Origin: Halorubrum depositum
GTDB lineage: Archaea > Halobacteriota > Halobacteria > Halobacteriales > Haloferacaceae
NCBI RefSeq assembly: GCF_007671725.1
Contig: NZ_VCNM01000003.1
Coordinates: 1 to 64,000, forward strand
Length of the DNA: 64,000 bases
Reading direction: 5' to 3'
The notes beneath the pieces were generated by a model. It was not told the origin of the DNA, did not search any database, and worked only from the letters and a program-made list of their open reading frames with translations. This document shows positions 1 to 7,703 of this stretch, piece after piece; position 1 is the stretch's first letter; each line of letters starts with the position of its first letter. The translations under genes and the position numbers were made by a program.

Positions 1-306
1 GAGGGACGCGGTGAGCGCTCGAAGAGCGCGAACCGCGAGGCTGGGGAGGTGCGAGGCGTAGTTGCGGTGCGGCTGGGAGGGACTCAAAGGGGCAGCCGCG
101 AGGCGGTCGCAGGCGACGTAAGCACTGGAAGGAGCGAGCACCGCGAGCGACTGAAGCGCGCAGCGAGCGTGCGACCGCCTCGCGGCTGGGGCTTTGGAGG
201 TGTCCACCGACAATCCGTAATTGACCGTTTATAAATGAGCGGTTGGATCGTTGGAGGTGTTCCCCGTCGAGCCACGGTCGACTATCCATGAACGACCACC
301 ATCGAT
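1..306. other. Non-coding region with structured repeat-like DNA
   Basis: No convincing gene is present. The stretch is very GC-rich and contains a long imperfect inverted repeat (86-195, listed separately). Bases 25-60 and 90-100 share words such as CCGCGAGG and GGCTGGG, as if a second, degraded copy lay at the left edge. Bases 225-236 (ACCGTTTATAAA) look like a TATA-type promoter in the plus direction, but no gene follows on that strand. Short open frames here have the Arg/Gly-rich composition of translated GC-rich non-coding DNA. Confidence 0.5.
86..195. repeat. 25-bp inverted repeat enclosing a 60-nt loop
   Basis: The left arm at 86-110 (core GCAGCCGCGAGGCGGTCGC) pairs with the right arm at 171-195 (core GCGACCGCCTCGCGGCTGG). 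About 22-23 of 25 positions match, the mismatches lying near the outer ends. The loop is rich in GAGCGAG/GCGAGCG words. A dispersed palindromic element, a non-autonomous mobile element or a structured RNA would each fit. I believe similar GC-rich intergenic elements recur in haloarchaeal genomes, but this window has only this copy and a possible fragment at 25-80. Confidence 0.5.
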
Positions 307-2541
307 TCACCGCTCCTCGCTCGCCTCGGCGTCCGTCTCGAAGGCGACCCACTCCGGGTGCGCCTCCGGGTCGTCCGACAGATACGTCCCCTCCGTCCCG
401 CACTCGGTCGTGAGCCGACAGACGAAGCGCTCCGGCGGCCAGACGGCCTCGACCCTCCCGTCGGACTCCCGAACCGTCGCCTCCTGCCGGTAGGTGAACG
501 TCGAGCCCGCGGGGTCGACGAGCGTCACCGTCACGATCACCTCGTCGCCCGCCGGGTCGATCGGGACGGTTTGGTTCGGAGCCCCGTCCAACGTCGCGCC
601 CGCGGGCGTCAGCGACCAGTCGGCCGTGAGCGATCCGTCGGGGTCGCGCACGTCGTACTCGGCGCTACCGTCACCGCGTGCGGTCTCCAGCCGGACCACC
701 GCGCGCCGGACGCGGTCCGGGACGCCGACGGTCGCCGTCGCGTCGATCCGCGCCCCCTCGCGGACGTCGAGCGGTTCGAGTTTGGGGGCGACGTGTCGGT
801 TCGGGTCCGGCGTCCACTCCCCCCGATACGCGTAGCGGCGGAGGTCGCGGTCGGGGTACGCGTCGATCACCGCGAAATCCTCGGCCGGATCGCGGTCGAG
901 CGCGTACACGACCGGACCGTCCAGTCCGGGATCGTTCCGGAGCGCCTGGAAGGGGTGGTTGAGCCACTCGCCGTACGGCGTGGGGACGAAGACGAGGTCG
1001 TCGTCGAACTCCGCCGCCTCGATCGGCGCGTAGGCCGTCTCGTACTTCTCGGCGTGCGACGCGTGCCGGTCGAGCGGCGCCTCGGCCGCGGCGGCCGCGC
1101 CGAGCGCTCCGCCGAGGACCGCGAGGACCGCGACCGCGACGACGACCGCCCGCGCGGTTCCCGGCGTGACCCGGGACGCGAGCCGCGCGCGGAGCCGGGA
1201 GAGTCTTCGCCCGCCGGCGACGACGGCGACGCCGGCGAATATCGACAGCGGAACGAGGAGGTCGAAGTGGTAGAACGGTCCGAAGCCGGCGACCAGCCCG
1301 TCCGTCGGGTCCGAGAGCGTCGCGAGGAGGTTGTTCGTCCCCCAGAAGAAGAGGTTCCCGACGGCGACGGAGCCGGCGACGCCGACGAGGAGGAGCCCGG
1401 CGGTTCGCTCGAATCGCCGAGTAGGGGCGCCGCCGCGTCCGACGTTCCCGTCACCGAATCCGAGCGCGCGCCGCCCCGACAACCAGCGGCGCGCGGCCAG
1501 CCCGCCGCCAGTGAGTGCGAGCAGCGTGCCGAGCGGCCCGGCGACGACCCAGCGTGTTGCGAGGTACCACAGCGCATATCCGTTCGAGCGGAGAGCAAGT
1601 TCGGGCGTGTACGCCTCGCTGTGCCCGAGGATCCGGCGCTCGCCGAATCCGGGACCGTCCATCGGCGCGAACGCCTCGTACGGGAAGGTCAGGGGGGAGC
1701 CGGTCATCCGGAGGTTGTACGCGAGGGTGACGCCGACGAACAGGATCCCGAGAAGCGCCGTGAGCCCGTGGCGACGGATCGGGCCGGGAAAGGGCCAAAT
1801 GCCGGCCTCGCGAGCCGCGCCGAACTCGCGGACCGCGCCGGCGACTCGCCAGAGCGCGTGCAGGATGAACGGCGCCGCGAACAGGACAGCCGTGTACGGC
1901 CGGGCGAAGAAGGCGAGCCCGATCGCGACGCCCGCGAGCCCGGCGAGCGGGAGCGACCGGTCGCGGACGCCTCGGAGGTACGCGACCGCGAACAGCAGGT
2001 TCAACAGCGTCGTCGGCGCGTACGGGAGGAACACCGAAGAGGTGACGAGCGCCAGCGGCGACGCGACGAAGCAGACGGCGGCCGCGAGGCCGACCCGCCG
2101 GTCGAATATCGTCGACCCGAGCAGGTACACGAGCGCCGCGTTGCCGGCGGCGACCGCCGCGAGCGTCACCCGCGGCTCGCCGAACAGCGCCATCGACGCG
2201 GCGTACATCGCGGCGGGGACGGGGTTGTACTTCGGGTAGAGCCGTCCCCCGTCCTCGATAAAGAACCACGGGTGGACGGCGTCGGCCAGCGCGCCGGCGT
2301 GGATCTCGAGCTGCCCGGAGAGCAGCAGCGCGGCCTGCGTGAGGTACACCGCCTCGTCGTGGTTGACGGAGTGGTAGCGGAACAGCGTCGCGGCGACGAG
2401 GAAGGTGAGCGCTCCCGTCGCGAGGGCGACGAGGGCGGCCGAAAGCGTCAGCCGGTCGGTCTCGGCGAGCCGAACGCGCGCGCCGCTCGCGAGTCGGCGG
2501 GCGGACCGACGGAGACGGCGGAGGGCCGGAGGAGAAGCCAC
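307..2541 (-). CDS. GT-C family membrane glycosyltransferase (ArnT/PMT-like)
   Basis: This 744-residue polytopic protein has roughly eleven membrane segments in its first 480 residues and a soluble Asp-rich C-terminal domain. The first extracytoplasmic loop carries His-Asp-Glu followed by Ala-Val-Tyr (near residue 61), the acidic motif expected of GT-C enzymes that use polyprenyl-phosphate sugars. A second loop has a YPKYNPVPAAMY-type segment. It starts with GTG 16 bp after the stop of the binding lipoprotein gene, so it is probably the second gene of that operon and would share its TTTAGG-N4-CCTAAA operator. The sugar and acceptor are unknown. The family-level call is solid; a role in surface glycosylation under metal control is inferred from context. 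Confidence 0.75.
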   Translation of the reverse strand: MASPPALRRLRRSARRLASGARVRLAETDRLTLSAALVALATGALTFLVAATLFRYHSVNHDEAVYLTQAALLLSGQLEIHAGALADAVHPWFFIEDGGRLYPKYNPVPAAMYAASMALFGEPRVTLAAVAAGNAALVYLLGSTIFDRRVGLAAAVCFVASPLALVTSSVFLPYAPTTLLNLLFAVAYLRGVRDRSLPLAGLAGVAIGLAFFARPYTAVLFAAPFILHALWRVAGAVREFGAAREAGIWPFPGPIRRHGLTALLGILFVGVTLAYNLRMTGSPLTFPYEAFAPMDGPGFGERRILGHSEAYTPELALRSNGYALWYLATRWVVAGPLGTLLALTGGGLAARRWLSGRRALGFGDGNVGRGGAPTRRFERTAGLLLVGVAGSVAVGNLFFWGTNNLLATLSDPTDGLVAGFGPFYHFDLLVPLSIFAGVAVVAGGRRLSRLRARLASRVTPGTARAVVVAVAVLAVLGGALGAAAAAEAPLDRHASHAEKYETAYAPIEAAEFDDDLVFVPTPYGEWLNHPFQALRNDPGLDGPVVYALDRDPAEDFAVIDAYPDRDLRRYAYRGEWTPDPNRHVAPKLEPLDVREGARIDATATVGVPDRVRRAVVRLETARGDGSAEYDVRDPDGSLTADWSLTPAGATLDGAPNQTVPIDPAGDEVIVTVTLVDPAGSTFTYRQEATVRESDGRVEAVWPPERFVCRLTTECGTEGTYLSDDPEAHPEWVAFETDAEASEER

Positions 2542-2557
2542 GGGCGGCGGCGCGGGC

Positions 2558-3694
2558 CTACACCTCGACGCCGGCCTCGCGCATGAGGTCGATCGTCGGT
2601 TCGAGGTCGGACAGCTGCGTCAGATCGATGTCGGGGACGTCGAGCTCGTCGATCGTGGGCAGGTCCCCGATCGGCTCCACCTCGGGGATGAGGGGGTACT
2701 CGAACGTCGTCCGGGCGAAGTAGTCCTGCGCCTCGGCCGACAGCAGGTGACGGACGAAGTTCCCGGCGAGGGTCCCGTCGGCGGCGGTGTCGATGACCGC
2801 GGCGCCGGCGACGTTGAACACCGCGCCGGCGTCGCCGCTCGTGAACGCGGTGCCGATCGACGCGTTCGGGTTGCCGTCGAGGACGCGCTGGGTGTAGTAG
2901 TGGTTCGTGAACGCCGCGTCGATCTCGCCGTCGGCGATCGCCTGACAGGCCGCGAACTCGTCGGGGTAGCTGCTGATCCCGGACTCGACGATCGACTCCA
3001 GCCAGTCGCGCGTCGCCTCCGGGCCCTCGATGAGTCGCATCGCCGTGACGAACGCTTGGCAGGACCCGTACGAGGGAGCCCAGCCGAGGCTTCCGTCGAA
3101 CTCCTCGGGGTACGCCATCACGTCGTCCGGCAGGTCGTCGTCGGAGAACTCCTCGGTGTTGTACGGAACGGTGCGGGCGCGACCGGACGTGCCGATCCAC
3201 TGCTCGGTGCGGAACTCCGACCGGACCATCTCGGTGACCTCCGAGGGGAGCGCCTGCGTGCGTCCCTCGTCGGCCAGCGCGCCGAGCGATCCGGCGTTCA
3301 CCGAGTAGAACACGTCGGCCGGCGACCCCTCCCCCTCGTTGGCGATCTGGTTGACGAGGTCGGTGGAGCCGCCGTACCGGACGGTCAGGTCGAAGTCGTC
3401 GTACTGGTCGTCGATGTACTCGACGAGCTCGCCGACGAGGAACTCGCCGCGACCGGAGTACACCGTGAGCTCGCCCTCCAGGTCGGGCATCTCGGCGATG
3501 GGGGTACCGCCGGGGGCACCGCGACCCGCGCGGCCGGAGCCGATCTGTCCGATCGACCCCTCTGCGCCGCCGTCGTCGCCGTCGTCGCTCTCGTCGTCGC
3601 CGCCCATACAGCCGGCGAGCCCGGCCACGCCGAGCGCGCCCGTGGCCGCGAGGAACCGCCGGCGATCCACGTCGTCCGGGAAGTGGTGAGTCAT
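2558..3694 (-). CDS. Fe3+-type ABC transporter substrate-binding lipoprotein
   Basis: This 378-residue protein begins with a Tat signal (DRRRFLAATGALGVAGLAGC) whose lipobox Cys should be lipidated. A low-complexity Asp/Gly linker follows, then a periplasmic-binding fold starting at LTVYSGRGEFLVGEL, typical of FbpA/FutA-like iron binders. The Tyr pair in NHYYTQR (about residue 275) matches the Fe-coordinating Tyr residues of that family. No permease or ATPase gene lies within the window, so it is orphaned. It heads an operon with the GT-C gene. The start sits 4 bp after a perfect metal-repressor-like palindrome (3699-3714), with an AT-rich TATA element (TTAAAAGTA) upstream, implying a leaderless mRNA repressed when iron or manganese is plentiful. 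Confidence 0.8.
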   Translation of the reverse strand: MTHHFPDDVDRRRFLAATGALGVAGLAGCMGGDDESDDGDDGGAEGSIGQIGSGRAGRGAPGGTPIAEMPDLEGELTVYSGRGEFLVGELVEYIDDQYDDFDLTVRYGGSTDLVNQIANEGEGSPADVFYSVNAGSLGALADEGRTQALPSEVTEMVRSEFRTEQWIGTSGRARTVPYNTEEFSDDDLPDDVMAYPEEFDGSLGWAPSYGSCQAFVTAMRLIEGPEATRDWLESIVESGISSYPDEFAACQAIADGEIDAAFTNHYYTQRVLDGNPNASIGTAFTSGDAGAVFNVAGAAVIDTAADGTLAGNFVRHLLSAEAQDYFARTTFEYPLIPEVEPIGDLPTIDELDVPDIDLTQLSDLEPTIDLMREAGVEV

Positions 3695-3698
3695 GTGT

Positions 3699-3714
3699 TT
3701 TAGGCTTGCCTAAA
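3699..3714 (-). promoter_or_regulatory. DtxR/IdeR-like operator, copy 1
   Basis: TTTAGGCTTGCCTAAA is a palindrome with 7-bp arms and a 2-bp centre. It lies between a TATA-like TTAAAAGTA and the ATG at 3694, where a bound repressor would block the transcription start. Copies 2 (4927-4942) and 3 (6273-6288) share the TTTAGG-N4-CCTAAA form. The half-site resembles the TTAGGnTnnnCTAA sites of DtxR-family Fe/Mn repressors; no repressor gene is in the window. Confidence 0.75.
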
Positions 3715-3733
3715 TACTTTTAATCGTGTCGGT

Positions 3734-4915
3734 TCAGTCGTCCGCGGGCGCCGGCGTACGCTGAATCGCGTCGAGGCAGTCGAGCCAGTCGCGCATGTAC
3801 TCGCCGCAGTGGTTGAGAAACGCGCCGTTGTTCCACTCGGAGAAGTCCCCCTCCGCGAGCGCGTCGGCCATCTCCGCGAACGCCGCCGCGAACGAGTCGG
3901 CGTCGGCCCCCTCCTCGTCGATGACTTCCCAGACGTGTTCGTTCAGCTCCAGTCCGGCCACCTCGTTCGCGAGGTCGTCGAACGTCGAGCGCGCGGCCTT
4001 GTTGTGCTCGCACAGCGGACGGCCGTTGTAAATCCGCTTTCCGAGCACGTCGCAGGCGCGCTTGAGGAAGACGCCCGACCAGATGTCGTCGAAGCGACCC
4101 ACGTCCCACTCGTTGTCGTCCATCGGCATCTGGTAGAAGGCGGGGATCACCTCGCGGCGGAACGCGAGGTTCATCGAGCAGACGGTGAGGTAGTTGCCGC
4201 GCGCGGCGACGAAGTCGCCGCCGAAGTCGTCGGCGGTCGTCCGGGTCTGCGCCTGTCCCTCCAGGTCGCCGTCCATCAGGATCCGGACCGCGTCGAGGTC
4301 GGGGACGTTCGTCCACAACCCCTGCGAGGCGACGACCTCGCCGGACTCGACCTCGGCGGTCCCCGTCTCGACCGTCTCGTCCATCGCCGAGTACGGGTAG
4401 CCGCGGGGGTAGAGCCCGTGCTCGTCGGCGTTCTGATAGAGCACGTTCACCCACTGCTCGTCGGAGCTCACCGACTCGACTGCCCCCTCGAACGCGAGGT
4501 TCTCCATGTGGCGGCCGAAGTAGTCCTCGTCGTCGTGCGGGAGCGTGTCGTCGTCGATGAACAGGCCGTACTCGAAGGCGTTGTCGGCCCACATGTACAA
4601 CAGCCCGAAGCTCGTCTCGGCGTGGCTCGCGGCCGGGACGACGTGGCCGTACTCCGCGACGTCGTTGGCCTCGTACCACTCCTCGCGGCGGGAGCCGTCG
4701 AACACCTCGCCGGAGACGTCGAGGTCGTCGAGCATGGCGCGCATCTCCTCGACGTCGCAGAAGTCCTCGGTGACGAGCACGAAGTGGAGCCGGGAGACGT
4801 CGAACCCGTGCTCGCGGGCGTTCGCGACGTACGCGCGGAGGCACTCGTACTCCCGGATCGTGGGGACGATCACGCAGATGTCCCCGCTCGCGGCTGCTTC
4901 GCGGCGTCCTTCCAT
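3734..4915 (-). CDS. RGP-like (reversibly glycosylated polypeptide family) glycosyltransferase
   Basis: The 393-residue soluble protein opens with a GT-A-like strand (DICVIVPTIREYECLRAYV) and contains an acidic metal/nucleotide-sugar motif FIDDDTLPHDDEDYF near residue 120. This matches the family annotated in archaea as alpha-1,4-glucan-protein synthase or UDP-sugar mutase-like RGP. The C-terminal half has conserved-looking Trp/Asp segments (WDVGRFDDIWSGVFLKR) found in the same family. It is transcribed alone or with the downstream SBP gene from a promoter carrying operator copy 2, whose core ends 11 bp before the ATG. Substrate is unknown. Company with a GT-C enzyme and a flippase-like protein suggests a nucleotide-sugar step in a cell-surface glycan made under iron limitation; that role is inferred. 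Confidence 0.7.
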   Translation of the reverse strand: MEGRREAAASGDICVIVPTIREYECLRAYVANAREHGFDVSRLHFVLVTEDFCDVEEMRAMLDDLDVSGEVFDGSRREEWYEANDVAEYGHVVPAASHAETSFGLLYMWADNAFEYGLFIDDDTLPHDDEDYFGRHMENLAFEGAVESVSSDEQWVNVLYQNADEHGLYPRGYPYSAMDETVETGTAEVESGEVVASQGLWTNVPDLDAVRILMDGDLEGQAQTRTTADDFGGDFVAARGNYLTVCSMNLAFRREVIPAFYQMPMDDNEWDVGRFDDIWSGVFLKRACDVLGKRIYNGRPLCEHNKAARSTFDDLANEVAGLELNEHVWEVIDEEGADADSFAAAFAEMADALAEGDFSEWNNGAFLNHCGEYMRDWLDCLDAIQRTPAPADD

Positions 4916-4924
4916 ACTCCGATG

Positions 4925-4944
4925 TTTTTAGGCCAACCTAAAAA
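4925..4944 (-). promoter_or_regulatory. DtxR/IdeR-like operator, copy 2
   Basis: An extended palindrome, TTTTTAGG-CCAA-CCTAAAAA (core 4927-4942), lies 9-11 bp upstream of the ATG at 4915 on the minus strand. It also abuts the stop codon of the upstream UPF0104 gene at 4938, so it overlaps the end of that reading frame. The form matches copies 1 and 3. Confidence 0.75.
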
Positions 4945-6179
4945 TCTGACGGTCCGGGATGCGACGACCCGCTCTCATCGGTCGCGTTCGACGCCGCGTC
5001 GCCGGTGCTCTCCACGTCGGGGCCGGCGGCGCCTTCCGTCCCGGACTCCCCGACGACGCTCCCCCCGTCGGCCTGCACCGAGGGCGTCGGCTCCCCGTCT
5101 CCCGCCGGGCCGGCCGCGGGCGAGAGGCCGAGCGCGAGCGCGGCGAGGCCGCCGCCCGCGAGCGTGACGGCGTTCTTCAGCGCGTGGTCGAGGATCGCCG
5201 CCGCGAGCGCGGTCTCGACCGGCAGCCCGGTCGCGCTCACGACGAGACCGGTGAACGCCGCCTCGTACAGCCCGATCCCGCCCTGCGAGAGCGGGAGCAC
5301 CTTCGCGAGGTTGCCGACGCTGACCGCGAGCGTCCCGACGACGAGCAGCGTCGTCGCCGGGACCGGCCCACCGACGCCCCCCAGAAGCGCGGCGAGCACG
5401 AGCACCGCCGTGAGAACGTCCAGCGCCCAGACGGCGATACTCCAGAGGAACACCGCGCCGAGGCGCCGGGGGTCGGCGGCGACGACGCGGACGGACGCGC
5501 CGAACCGGACGGCGGCGTCGACGAGCCCCGCGAGTCGCGATCCGGATACGCGGGCGCGGAGCGCGGACCCGAACCGCCGGTCGCTCCGGGCGACCGCGAC
5601 GGTCGCGACCGAGAGCACCGCGGCGACGGCGGCGATGCCGGCGGCGGCCGCGAGCGCGGTCGACGGCGCGACGGCGCCGACGGACTCGCCCGAGCCGGGC
5701 GACCGACCGGTCAGGAACAGGAGCGCGAGCGCGACGCCCCCGAGGGCGCCGATCGCCACGAGGTCGAACGCCCGCTCGACGGCCAGCGAGGCGACGCCGG
5801 TCGGGTACGGCACGTCCCGGCGCTCCTTGAGCAGGTACGCGCGGACGCCGTCGCCGGCGCGGGCGGGGACGACGAGGTTCGCGGTCTGGCTGGCGAACAC
5901 GGTCGCGGTGAGGAAATCGGTCCGGCAGCGCCGGCCCATCGCCGCGAGCACGTCGCCGTACCGTCGCCCCCTGAGCGGCCACGAGAGCAGGTAGGCGCCG
6001 AACGCGACGGCGAGGAGCGTCGGATCGGCCGCCGTCACGGCCGCGACGACCGCGCCCGCGTCGAGACTCCGGGCGAGGATCGCCGCGCCGACTCCGAGGA
6101 CGAGGAGCGTCCCGAAGGCGGTGAGTCGCCCGCGCGAGAGCCCGGCGCGGAGGCGCGCCCGGAGGCCGGCCCCCGTCAT
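4938..6179 (-). CDS. UPF0104 / lysylphosphatidylglycerol synthase-like membrane protein
   Basis: This 413-residue protein has about eight hydrophobic segments across residues 15-345, followed by a disordered Ser/Gly/Asp tail. The pattern, with motifs such as VPARAGDGVRAYLLKERR (about residues 100-117) and a late LPLSQGGIGLYEAA, is typical of the UPF0104/AglD-TM/MprF flippase-like family. Members are thought to move or modify lipid-linked intermediates. The ATG at 6179 overlaps the TGA of a 29-codon mini-ORF, and an in-frame TAA upstream rules out a longer start. The likely promoter with operator copy 3 lies upstream of the mini-ORF. Its place beside two glycosyltransferases suggests lipid-linked sugar handling. 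Confidence 0.7.
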   Translation of the reverse strand: MTGAGLRARLRAGLSRGRLTAFGTLLVLGVGAAILARSLDAGAVVAAVTAADPTLLAVAFGAYLLSWPLRGRRYGDVLAAMGRRCRTDFLTATVFASQTANLVVPARAGDGVRAYLLKERRDVPYPTGVASLAVERAFDLVAIGALGGVALALLFLTGRSPGSGESVGAVAPSTALAAAAGIAAVAAVLSVATVAVARSDRRFGSALRARVSGSRLAGLVDAAVRFGASVRVVAADPRRLGAVFLWSIAVWALDVLTAVLVLAALLGGVGGPVPATTLLVVGTLAVSVGNLAKVLPLSQGGIGLYEAAFTGLVVSATGLPVETALAAAILDHALKNAVTLAGGGLAALALGLSPAAGPAGDGEPTPSVQADGGSVVGESGTEGAAGPDVESTGDAASNATDESGSSHPGPSDF

Positions 6180-6265
6180 GGACGCGACTCCCCGTACCGG
6201 GGAGATCGAAACCGGCCGGCGAGCGCGCCGGTCTGCAGGCGTTCGAGGCGCCGTTCGACGGTCAT
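6176..6265 (-). CDS. 29-aa mini-ORF translationally coupled to the UPF0104 gene
   Basis: The frame reads MTVERRLERLQTGALAGRFR and then nine more residues to a TGA overlapping the next ATG (ATGA). Its ATG is 7 bp from the TTTAGG-N4-CCTAAA operator, the same geometry as the two sister promoters. If those promoters give leaderless mRNAs, ribosomes would start here and reach the membrane-protein gene by coupling. The peptide is basic and resembles nothing I know. It may be a functional small protein, a leader for coupling only, or chance. Confidence 0.4.
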   Translation of the reverse strand: MTVERRLERLQTGALAGRFRSPRYGESRP

Positions 6266-6272
6266 GCGTTTA

Positions 6273-6288
6273 TTTAGGTCGCCCTAAA
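6273..6288 (-). promoter_or_regulatory. DtxR/IdeR-like operator, copy 3
   Basis: TTTAGG-TCGC-CCTAAA is a 6-bp-arm palindrome with a 4-bp spacer, identical in arm sequence to copies 1 and 2. It lies 7 bp before the mini-ORF ATG at 6265 and 93 bp before the UPF0104 ATG. Confidence 0.72.
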
Positions 6289-6409
6289 ACACATAACGCT
6301 GACGGTTCGGCGACCGCGTTCGACCGTCTCCACGTGGCGGACCGAACCGCGTTCCGAGGAGTTGACGACCGCCGAAAGGTGCTTTTGTGCGTCTATCGAA
6401 ATATTACAC

Positions 6410-6682
6410 ATGACAGACACCGTCCGAATGTGGCTCGTCGAGCGGACGTACTCCGACGACGAGCAGAACATGGTGATCCTCACCTACGCCACGCCCGACG
6501 GCGAGCGGTACTTCCGAAAGGAGCGCGCGCTCACCTCCTTCTCCGACGTCCGGGACACCACCGCCGCGGTCGACGCCGACCCGGCGAACGTCGGGACCGT
6601 CGACGACCCGGCCGAGCGAGAGCGATACGCGGCCGAGGCCGACCGGATGGCGGCGGCCCACGACCCCGACGACGTGATCTGA
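6410..6682 (+). CDS. Conserved-looking small acidic protein of unknown function
   Basis: I chose ATG 6410 because a T-rich TATA-like stretch (GTGCTTTTG, 6379-6387) lies about 25 bp upstream, the leaderless geometry usual in haloarchaea; the frame is also open back to 6362. The 90-residue product starts MTDTVRMWLVERTYSDDEQN, contains LTYATPDGERYFRKERAL and ends in an acidic Ala-rich tail. There is no signal peptide, Cys or membrane segment. It probably folds as a small alpha/beta domain. I do not recognise a named family. The neighbouring rhomboid gene has its own promoter, so the two are probably independent. Confidence 0.65.
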   Translation: MTDTVRMWLVERTYSDDEQNMVILTYATPDGERYFRKERALTSFSDVRDTTAAVDADPANVGTVDDPAERERYAAEADRMAAAHDPDDVI

Positions 6683-6753
6683 CCGGTGACTCGACCGGCG
6701 CGATCCGACCGGCGCGACCGTGCTTAAGTCGGTCCACCGCGAACGTGTCCCCG

Positions 6754-7314
6754 ATGCGCGCCACCCTCGAAACGCTCGCGATCGCGACGCTCGTCGGGGC
6801 CGTGCAGGCGGCGCTACGCGTCGTCGGGCTTGCAGGGCTCTTCGCGCTCGCGACGCCGCTGTCCGTCGCGCCTTGGACGGTCGTCACCAGCGTGTACGCG
6901 CACGGGTCGATCGGTCACCTGCTGGCGAACGCGCTCGCGCTCCTCCTCGTCGGCCCGCTCGTCGAGCGCCGGACGACGCGAGCGCGGTTCCACGCGTTCG
7001 TGGTGACGACCGGGGGACTGGCCGGGATCGCGCAGGTGACGGTCGGCGGGCTGGTCGGTCCGCCGACGGCGGTGCTGGGACTGAGCGGCGCCGTGTTCGC
7101 GCTCGGCGGCTACCTGCTCGCGGGCAACGTCGTGACCGCGACGCTGTTCGACCGGCTGCGGCTCCCGCCGCGCGCGCAGTTCGCGCTGTTCGGGCTCGCC
7201 GCCGTCGCGCTCACCGCGACGACCGCGGCGCCCGGCGTCGCGCTGATCGCCCACGCCGTCGGCGCGTTCTGCGGCCTCCTCGCTGGACGGGTCGGGCTGC
7301 TCGACGTTCGGTAA
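6754..7314 (+). CDS. Rhomboid-family intramembrane serine protease
   Basis: The 186-residue protein has about six membrane helices and the rhomboid signature. HGSIGHLLANALAL supplies the His-x4-His-x3-Asn of helix 2, VLGLSGAVFALGG the Gly-x-Ser-Gly nucleophile motif of helix 4, and ALIAHAVGAFCGLLAG the catalytic His of helix 6. It would cleave transmembrane substrates within the bilayer. The ATG at 6754 is supported by a CTTAAG TATA element about 27 bp upstream (6722-6727). It is compact, lacking the soluble or zinc-finger extension some haloarchaeal rhomboids carry. Substrates are unknown. Confidence 0.85.
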   Translation: MRATLETLAIATLVGAVQAALRVVGLAGLFALATPLSVAPWTVVTSVYAHGSIGHLLANALALLLVGPLVERRTTRARFHAFVVTTGGLAGIAQVTVGGLVGPPTAVLGLSGAVFALGGYLLAGNVVTATLFDRLRLPPRAQFALFGLAAVALTATTAAPGVALIAHAVGAFCGLLAGRVGLLDVR

Positions 7315-7391
7315 TGCGAGCGGAGAGAAGACCGCAACGCCGCCGCTGGCGACGGTGGAAAATGCGGAGAGAGCGAAATACGCCCTAGCGC

Positions 7392-7700
7392 TTAGTCTTC
7401 GAGAACGATCTCGATGCTGACGTCGTTCGGCACTTGGACGCGCATGAGCTGGCGGAGCGCGCGCTCGTCGGCGTCGATGTCGATCAGACGCTTGTGAACG
7501 CGCATCTCCCAGTGCTCCCACGTCGCCGTCCCCTCACCGTCCGGGGACTTTCGCGACGGGATCTCGAGCGTCTTCGTCGGCAGCGGGATCGGGCCCGACA
7601 GGGCGACCCCCGTCGAGTCCGCGATCTCGCGGACGTCGTCGCAGATGTCGTCGAGGTCCTCGGGGCTCGTGCCGGCGAGGCGGACGCGTGCCTGCTGCAT
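7392..7700 (-). CDS. rpsJ: 30S ribosomal protein uS10
   Basis: At 102 residues this is a full-length archaeal uS10, starting [20 protein letters not shown]. The conserved [20 protein letters not shown] loop reaches into the small-subunit head, and [19 protein letters not shown] is the usual continuation. It begins 3 bp after the EF-1alpha stop, so the two are co-transcribed, the standard archaeal tef1a-rpsJ arrangement. The protein is acidic and ends in ED, typical of haloarchaeal ribosomal proteins. Confidence 0.97.
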   Translation of the reverse strand: MQQARVRLAGTSPEDLDDICDDVREIADSTGVALSGPIPLPTKTLEIPSRKSPDGEGTATWEHWEMRVHKRLIDIDADERALRQLMRVQVPNDVSIEIVLED

Positions 7701-7703
7701 CGA

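Noticed and set aside
358-2586. Very long plus-strand frame antisense to the GT-C gene
   Set aside because: Arg/Glu/Asp-rich shadow of a GC-rich gene. The minus-strand product has membrane helices and family motifs.
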